From contig DXEK01000194.1 of assembly GCA_019115005.1 (NCBI GenBank), forward strand, positions 1 through 46,023: DNA of 46,023 bases, in the 5' to 3' direction. Both the position numbers and the translations under genes were made by a program. Positions within the stretch are counted from its first letter, which is position 1; every line of letters begins with the position of its first letter. Under the pieces are notes generated by a model. It was not told where the DNA came from and searched no databases. It saw nothing but the letters and a program-made list of their open reading frames with translations. This stretch comes from Candidatus Fusicatenibacter merdavium. Lineage in GTDB: Bacteria; Bacillota; Clostridia; Lachnospirales; Lachnospiraceae. Shown here one piece after another: positions 40,405 to 46,023 of the stretch.

Positions 40405-42367
40405 TAACAAAAAATGCAGCGTCTGGCTGATCTGCCGACCAGCAAAGCTTTCCATCTTCCGCCGAATATGCTTTTCCCGTCCAGAGATCTACCGCCTGCT
40501 CTCCGGAAAAGCCTTCTGCTCTCAGATCCAGCGTATAGGAAGCCGGAATTCTCTTCAAATGAAAAACAACTGCATACTGCCGTCCATGGATTCGTGCGGT
40601 ATACCAGGATGACGCGCCGGTTCCTGCGGAACTCACGGGACGAAAACTGATTCCGGACGCTGCAACTGTCTGAATCTCGCTCCGACTGCACAGTTCCTTA
40701 GCCCTGTCTCTGGCTTTCTCCTGATCTTTCGTCTTTGTTTTTCCCTTCTCTCCAAAATCCTCACTGAGCATCATAACTGTTCCCGAAATCACAGCCGACG
40801 TATACCTGGCCCTTGCCTCTCCGAGATCTGTCGCCCTCTCATAATTGAAACTGCGATACAGAGAAATATGATCCGGATCATTATACTGATACAGGGTGCC
40901 ATTCTGCCACCAGGCATAGGTGAGTGCATTCAGCGCATATCCCGTATCCTCCGCAGTGCCGAACGCATCACAGGAAAATCTGCGCGCGTGTCCCATTCCC
41001 TGAGGGAATAACGGCGCGATGGAAAGACTCAGGAAAAACGGACGTCCGATTCTTTCCTCTGACAGATTTTCGTCCAGAAAGCGATATCCCTCAAGGATCG
41101 CCTGCCGGCCTGTCTGACAGTTTCTGTCGTAATGACGTCCTTCCATCGCCCCATGGCTGAGAAAATCCATCTTCAGATAGTCAAATCCCCAGTCAATAAA
41201 CTTCTGCAGAATTCTCCTTGTATACTCCCTCCACAGCGGATGGGTCACATCCATAGGTACGGCACCGTCCACTCTCGGAAGGATCTTTCCCTCGTTATCT
41301 TTTAAGAGAAGTTCCTCAAACACATGTCCCGGACACCCTGGAATCTCTTCCTGCATCTTTTCATCACCTGCAAAAAAGGCAAACGGCGACAGATAGATTC
41401 CTGTCTTCTGTTCCCGTTGATGAAAATACATACTTAATTCCTTCAACCGTTCTTCCGACAGGCGATTCCATCCCGCGTCAAAATTTACGTATGTGATTCC
41501 ATTATTTTCAAAACCTGCTGGCCGAAGCACATCCCCAAGATATTCTCCTGCTTCCTGATAATTGTCTCCATTGATTTTCATGGCAAGTCCGGACCAGGAA
41601 TTCCATCCAAATGGAACTCCTTCGTTCCATTTCAGCGGTGGGTTCTTCTTTTTCAATACCTCTCCATATGTTTCCAGCAGCGTGCGGTAATCTTCCCCGT
41701 ACAGAAACAGGAAACCTGAAGATTCCACACATTTTTCAGTCACTGCCCCGTGTTCACAGGTGTCGTGCGTTCCTGCGTCAGAGATACCGCAGACGCATTC
41801 CATCACTCTGGCGTCCCGTCCGGAACACCGCACTGCATTTTTCCAGGTATCAAAATCTACCGCTCCTATCAGCATGCCTGCCCTGCTCTCCTCCGAATAC
41901 CATACCGTCATATCATAGCTGGTTCTTCCGGGCTTAAGAGGAACCGCTTCATAACGTACCCACATAGTGTTGTCATACGGTACCAGAAGCATTTTAGCCT
42001 CCAGGCTCCTGAAAACCTCAGGTGTTTCGGGACCGGGAAACATCGTGACCAGCGGGAACACTGTCTTTACACAGACTGACATTCCGTCTTCTCTGTATAC
42101 ACTTCCTTTCGCCAGTGCAAATCCTTCCTCATAAACATACAATTTCTGCTGATACCGCAGTCCGCTGTCTGTCCTGTAAGTAATAACCATGCACGTCCCC
42201 TGTCCGATACTATCCCGAAAGGATTCCTGCGTCCTGTCAGCCATCTCCGCCTTTCTGGTGTCGATACTTTCCCCATCTTTCAGAACGGCCACAGCGTAAC
42301 CGGAGACCACATTACGCCCTTCCTGCTGCCAGATGAACATTCCGTTTTCTACTCTCCATTGGTTCAT
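40397..42367 (-). CDS. Alpha-galactosidase-like glycoside hydrolase (clan D, GH36/GH27-like)
   Basis: A 656-residue enzyme: an N-terminal beta-sandwich (about 1-235), a TIM barrel beginning 'VPFGWNSWSGLAMKINGDNY', and a small C-terminal beta domain. The predicted nucleophile is Asp401 in FDYLKMDFLSHG, and a candidate acid/base is Asp467 in RRFSCDAFG. Clan D enzymes remove terminal alpha-linked galactose or N-acetylgalactosamine with retention. No signal peptide is seen, so it acts on imported oligosaccharides. It is the last gene behind an LplB/LplC/binding-protein set, implying a dedicated import-and-cleave operon. Confidence 0.85.
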   Translation of the reverse strand: MNQWRVENGMFIWQQEGRNVVSGYAVAVLKDGESIDTRKAEMADRTQESFRDSIGQGTCMVITYRTDSGLRYQQKLYVYEEGFALAKGSVYREDGMSVCVKTVFPLVTMFPGPETPEVFRSLEAKMLLVPYDNTMWVRYEAVPLKPGRTSYDMTVWYSEESRAGMLIGAVDFDTWKNAVRCSGRDARVMECVCGISDAGTHDTCEHGAVTEKCVESSGFLFLYGEDYRTLLETYGEVLKKKNPPLKWNEGVPFGWNSWSGLAMKINGDNYQEAGEYLGDVLRPAGFENNGITYVNFDAGWNRLSEERLKELSMYFHQREQKTGIYLSPFAFFAGDEKMQEEIPGCPGHVFEELLLKDNEGKILPRVDGAVPMDVTHPLWREYTRRILQKFIDWGFDYLKMDFLSHGAMEGRHYDRNCQTGRQAILEGYRFLDENLSEERIGRPFFLSLSIAPLFPQGMGHARRFSCDAFGTAEDTGYALNALTYAWWQNGTLYQYNDPDHISLYRSFNYERATDLGEARARYTSAVISGTVMMLSEDFGEKGKTKTKDQEKARDRAKELCSRSEIQTVAASGISFRPVSSAGTGASSWYTARIHGRQYAVVFHLKRIPASYTLDLRAEGFSGEQAVDLWTGKAYSAEDGKLCWSADQPDAAFFVID

Positions 42368-42417
42368 CGTTCCTGTACCTCCCTGTCATATATTCAGATA
42401 TTCCATATAGCCGTACA

Positions 42418-42444
42418 GCCCGCTTCCCATCACAGGAAGCGGGC
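42418..42444 (-). other. Intercistronic hairpin between binding protein and glycosidase
   Basis: GCCCGCTTCC (42418-42427) and GGAAGCGGGC (42435-42444) form a perfect 10-bp stem with a 7-nt loop and no T-run on the minus strand. It is more likely an mRNA stabiliser for the binding-protein message or a partial attenuator than a full terminator. Confidence 0.65.
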
Positions 42445-42485
42445 CGTTACCCCCAAAAGAAGTTTTTTCTTCTTTGCTGTAAAAT

Positions 42486-44090
42486 TTATTCGCCCCAGAG
42501 TTCCATTCTGTCCTGATAGTTCTCCGTGATTACTTTCTCCACATCTTCCAGTCCGGCATTATTCATATCTGATACCATTTTATCATATTCTGCCATCGCT
42601 TCATCATGAGAAGATGCGTTTACAATCTTTGGAAATCCCTGAGCAAAAATATCTTCAATTTTTTGCCATTTCAAACCTTCCGCAGTACTTCCCTCCGGAG
42701 TAAGACCTTCAAATTCCGAAGTATCCCAGCGATCGCTCTCCCCAAATCTATCCTGGGCAATCTGACTGGTCTTCGAAACTTCATATTTTGTCACATCATA
42801 AGGCGTACCATCACTGCCATTTCCATTTTTGATAAACCAGGTCCATTTCCTTACACCGGTACTCTGAACAGTAGCATCCCAGTCTGTCTGGAATCCATCC
42901 ACCAGATCCTGATGCGGAACATGTTTTCCATCAACGATATCATAATTCTCACCTTCGATTCCCCACATCATCAGGTACTGTCCTTCTTCACTTGCCAGGA
43001 AATCGATCAATTTCATTGCTGCTTCCGGATTTTTACAGTTGTCTGTGATTCCAATTGCATCCCATCCCAACGTGCTTCTTCCGGAAAACGTAGTTTCTGA
43101 CGGATCCACATCGTCTGCTACAACTTTATAAGTATAAAACTGTGCATTTTCTCCTACGCTGGAAGCAAGAGCCGTGTTTGCCGCATCCACATCCCAATAA
43201 GAACTGAACGTACTGAACACATTTCCTGCGGACAGCTTCTGCGTCCACTGTTCCTGTTTGTTGACCACCCATTCTTTATCCAGAAGTCCCTGTGTATAAA
43301 GGTCGTTCATAAAGCCCATCATCTCTTTATATTTCGGATCCTTTACAATATGTTTCAGACCATTTTCTGTTTCATAATAGGTTTTCAGTCCGTACATTCC
43401 TTTTATAGTGCCCTCATAGTTTTTGTCCTCACCATTCAGAGTAATTGCAATACCGTCTTTTCCATCAATGGTCGGATGTTTTTCCATAAACTGTTTGCAG
43501 ATATCGATATACTCGCTCTGTGTAAAAGGTTCATTACTGTCCGCCCGTTCCTGTCCGACAATTTCACACAGAAAATCATACCGCATCAGCACACCGGCTA
43601 CAGGATCAGGATCTACGCCATACCAGTTATTAAGGTAATAGTTTTTTCCATCTGTATAGCGGCTCTTATTCAGAATATCCCCATACATTTCCTTTACATT
43701 TGGCCCGTATTCGTCAATGAGATCATTCAAAGGAATCAGAGCCCCCGCTTCAATATAGCGGTTGACAATGTCATTTCCCCGTTCCATCAGAACAATATCC
43801 GGATAATTCTGTCCTGTCAGCATCAGGTTCAGCTTTTCCAGCGGATCTCCACTTGGATTCTCGACCTGAATATTAATACCTGTCTTCTCCATAATTGCTT
43901 CTGCCACAGGATCGTCAAACGTGTTGCTGCCTGAATTCTTGTCAAAGATAGAAATCGTCACTCCATCCGTGGAAGTGTTGCTGGCAGAAGAAGATGCTTC
44001 GCCTGAATCCCCACTTCCCTGACATCCGGCAAGTGTTCCCGCCACGAGAACACCACTCAAAAACAGTGCTGCCATTCTTTTCATTTTCAT
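42486..44090 (-). CDS. Extracellular solute-binding lipoprotein of a sugar ABC transporter
   Basis: A 534-residue lipoprotein. A signal peptide (MKMKRMAALFLSGVLVAGTL) ends in the lipobox LAGC, with the lipidated Cys at residue 23. It is followed by a Ser/Thr-rich linker and a family-1 type binding fold ('NYPDIVLMERG', 'WDAIGITDNCKNPEAAMKLID'). The length of about 530 is usual for the LplA-like group. It would capture an oligosaccharide outside the membrane for the two permeases next to it. ATG 44090 is chosen because GGAGGATAAAAGTT precedes it and the signal peptide starts there. Confidence 0.9.
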   Translation of the reverse strand: MKMKRMAALFLSGVLVAGTLAGCQGSGDSGEASSSASNTSTDGVTISIFDKNSGSNTFDDPVAEAIMEKTGINIQVENPSGDPLEKLNLMLTGQNYPDIVLMERGNDIVNRYIEAGALIPLNDLIDEYGPNVKEMYGDILNKSRYTDGKNYYLNNWYGVDPDPVAGVLMRYDFLCEIVGQERADSNEPFTQSEYIDICKQFMEKHPTIDGKDGIAITLNGEDKNYEGTIKGMYGLKTYYETENGLKHIVKDPKYKEMMGFMNDLYTQGLLDKEWVVNKQEQWTQKLSAGNVFSTFSSYWDVDAANTALASSVGENAQFYTYKVVADDVDPSETTFSGRSTLGWDAIGITDNCKNPEAAMKLIDFLASEEGQYLMMWGIEGENYDIVDGKHVPHQDLVDGFQTDWDATVQSTGVRKWTWFIKNGNGSDGTPYDVTKYEVSKTSQIAQDRFGESDRWDTSEFEGLTPEGSTAEGLKWQKIEDIFAQGFPKIVNASSHDEAMAEYDKMVSDMNNAGLEDVEKVITENYQDRMELWGE

Positions 44091-44119
44091 AACTTTTATC
44101 CTCCTTGTTTCATTTCTTA

Positions 44120-45013
44120 TCAACTCTTTACGGAGCCCAGCATAATGCCTTTTACAAAATATTTCTGTATAAACGGGTATACCATAATAATCGGAATTGT
44201 TGCAATCATGGTCGCAGCCATACGAATACTGTCCGGCGTCAACTGCTGAGCATTCTGATTCGCCGCCTGATTGGCCGATGAGGTTTGATACTGATTCAGA
44301 ATCTCAACAAGAATCGACTGCATTGTCTTTAAAGACTGGGAATTTGTATACAGATATGCATCAAACCAAGAATTCCAGTGCATGACTGCCACAAAAAGAG
44401 CAATCGTCATAATAATCGGTTTCGAAAGTGGAAGTACCATCCGGAAAAAGACAGTCAGATCATTTGCCCCGTCAATTTTGGATGATTCAAAAATTTCTTT
44501 CGGCATTCCCTCAATATAATTCTTAACCAGAATCATATTGTAGACACTGACCAGATTCGGAAAAATAAACACGATAAAATGATTCAGCATTCCCAGATTC
44601 TTAAGTACCATGTAATACGGAACCATTCCGCCACCAAAGTACATGGTAAAAACAAAAATAAGATTCAATGGCTTTTTCCACAACAATTCTTCTCGGGAGA
44701 GTACATAGGCCAGCATCGTTGTTACAAGAACCGCCAGCGGAGTTCCAATAACCGTCCGCAGCAGCGTCACCCAAATTCCATGTAAAAATGTACTTCTCGA
44801 CAGAATATCCGCATAGCTGGCAAAACTCAGTTTCCTTGGGAGAAAATACAACCCTCCCCGCAGAGCATCTGTCGCATCGTTGATTGATACAATAAAAATA
44901 TTCCAGAATGGATAAACACAAATCACCGTCACAAGAATAAGGAAGATGACTTTGAAAATATCCAGAAACCAGTCGGAAGCACAACGTTTTCTTCTGATTT
45001 TTTCTGCTTTCAT
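44120..45013 (-). CDS. Sugar ABC transporter permease, LplC/MalG type
   Basis: A 297-residue permease with six membrane helices. The EAA loop is 'YIEGMPKEIFESSKIDGAND', followed by 'LPLSKPIIMTIALFVAVMHWNSWF'. 'FILVTVICVYPFWNIFIVSIN'-type helix one is typical of LplC/YtcP proteins. It pairs with the LplB-type permease 14 bp upstream to form the membrane channel. No ATPase gene is present, so a shared MsmX-like ATPase is expected, as is usual for this group. ATG 45013 follows AGGGAGGGATGAGAA. Confidence 0.9.
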   Translation of the reverse strand: MKAEKIRRKRCASDWFLDIFKVIFLILVTVICVYPFWNIFIVSINDATDALRGGLYFLPRKLSFASYADILSRSTFLHGIWVTLLRTVIGTPLAVLVTTMLAYVLSREELLWKKPLNLIFVFTMYFGGGMVPYYMVLKNLGMLNHFIVFIFPNLVSVYNMILVKNYIEGMPKEIFESSKIDGANDLTVFFRMVLPLSKPIIMTIALFVAVMHWNSWFDAYLYTNSQSLKTMQSILVEILNQYQTSSANQAANQNAQQLTPDSIRMAATMIATIPIIMVYPFIQKYFVKGIMLGSVKS

Positions 45014-45026
45014 TTCTCATCCCTCC

Positions 45027-45974
45027 CTAAAATAATGCGGTATTATCATCACTGAATTTTTTAGACAATGCATTGGCACTGATAACCAGCAGAAATGATA
45101 CTGCTGATTTAAACAATCCTACAGCGGTACCATAAGAATACATACCATTTTTCAAACCATAACGATACGCATATGTATCAAGCACATCAGAATAATTAAG
45201 AATCGAATCGTTAGACATCAACAGCTGCTGTTCATATCCTGTATTCAGAACTCCTCCGATTGCCAGAATCAACAAAATCAGAATTGTAGGACGAAGCGCC
45301 GGCAGAGTAATATGAATGATTTTCTGCATTCTGGTAGCTCCGTCAACATCTGCCGCCTCATACATATCCTGACTGATTCCGGAAATAGCAGCCATATAAA
45401 TAATGGCATTGTATCCGAGAACTTTCCATGCGTTAGCGATAGCAATGATCCACCAGAAATATGGTCCTTTCTGGAAAAACAAAATCTCATGGTCTGTCAG
45501 TCCCAGAAACTGCAGGAGGTGATTGATCACGCCATCCGACGACAGAAACGTCAGGAAAATATTGGCTGCGATAACCCATGAAATAAAATACGGAATGTAT
45601 GAGGAAGTCTGCACAAATTTTTTCACACGTTGATTTCTGACCTCATTCAGACACAATGCCAGGATAATCGGCAGCGGAAACGAAAATAACAGGGTCAGAA
45701 GGCTTGTCGCCAAAGTGTTCCGCATAATCATCAGAAAATCAGTTGAAAAAAAGTACTCAAACCAGTCAAATCCGACAAACGATGAATTCGCCATATCCGC
45801 AAAATATCCATTTCCCTGCGGCGTGTAATTGATAAACGCCATGTACAATCCCGTCATTGGCGCATAACATATCAGAACAACCCACACCAACGCCGGCAGC
45901 AGCAGCAAAAACAGGTATCTCTGCGACCATAACTGTTTTCGTATACTTTTACGGTTACTTTTCTTCTTTCTCAC
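45027..45974 (-). CDS. Sugar ABC transporter permease, LplB type
   Basis: A 315-residue permease with six helices. It has the LplB-type start 'LFLLLLPALVWVVLICYAPM', 'YMAFINYTPQGNG' and the EAA loop 'ISQDMYEAADVDGATRMQKI'. It is the first gene in the visible operon: permease B, permease C, binding protein, glycosidase. The start is a GTG at 45974, eight bases behind AGGAG. The 49 bp to the window edge contain the ribosome site but no complete promoter, so more operon genes or a regulator may lie to the right. Confidence 0.9.
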   Translation of the reverse strand: MRKKKSNRKSIRKQLWSQRYLFLLLLPALVWVVLICYAPMTGLYMAFINYTPQGNGYFADMANSSFVGFDWFEYFFSTDFLMIMRNTLATSLLTLLFSFPLPIILALCLNEVRNQRVKKFVQTSSYIPYFISWVIAANIFLTFLSSDGVINHLLQFLGLTDHEILFFQKGPYFWWIIAIANAWKVLGYNAIIYMAAISGISQDMYEAADVDGATRMQKIIHITLPALRPTILILLILAIGGVLNTGYEQQLLMSNDSILNYSDVLDTYAYRYGLKNGMYSYGTAVGLFKSAVSFLLVISANALSKKFSDDNTALF

Positions 45975-46023
45975 ATTTCCCTCTCCTTTCTTTTGGCTTA
46001 TTGCACATTTTTTTGTTATTTAT

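Overview
The window looks like chromosome from a spore-forming gut member of the Lachnospiraceae (Bacillota, Clostridia). Pointers are an alpha/beta-type small acid-soluble spore protein, a Csp-like subtilase, AddAB instead of RecBCD, a RibU-type ECF riboflavin transporter under an FMN riboswitch, an LplB/LplC-type sugar ABC transporter, and strong GGAGG ribosome sites. I see no rRNA, tRNA or CRISPR array. No species is claimed.

Layout. 1-130 is the end of an IS630-family element inserted in trkH, the second gene of a trkA-trkH potassium uptake operon (130-1915). A subtilase (2214-3962) and a nitroreductase (4531-5082) read rightward. A leftward block (5266-10022) holds a glycolipid glycosyltransferase, a divergent PlsY, an aminotransferase and a PF09818 ATPase. 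10615-17879 carries an acyltransferase-like membrane protein, an SASP, a PadR/DUF1700-DUF4097 pair, a PPP-type phosphatase, an SdpR/SdpI pair and the small genes after addBA. addB and addA fill 17981-25476. 25515-28588 is accessory: a YkgJ remnant, a DUF3990 toxin-like pair, a PadR regulator and a DUF2812 membrane protein. 28844-34700 holds an FMN-binding-like lipid-anchored or membrane protein, a flavodoxin, a nicotinamidase-like hydrolase, NadE, Hsp33 and a methyltransferase. 34838-37291 holds SPFH and ribbon-helix-helix genes and two paralogous membrane proteins. 37365-38524 has no gene but contains a promoter, a cobalamin riboswitch, a terminator and two giant hairpins. The right end holds a NUDIX hydrolase, ribU with its FMN riboswitch, and an alpha-galactosidase with its sugar transporter (40397-45974).

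The most unusual content is intergenic. Four long hairpins (3974-4200, 10115-10465, 37859-38122, 38261-38524) form two families. Each has an outer stem of 40-85 bp, an inner stem of 31-40 bp and conserved unpaired segments. Much of the stem sequence differs between copies, yet pairing within each copy is nearly perfect. A second dispersed set is a 130-bp element bounded by imperfect inverted repeats (4301, 13697 and 30738, with partial forms), plus short palindromes with 10-bp stems and 8-nt loops between many genes. The cobalamin riboswitch at 37428 has its own promoter and terminator but no coding gene, which suggests a B12-controlled non-coding RNA.
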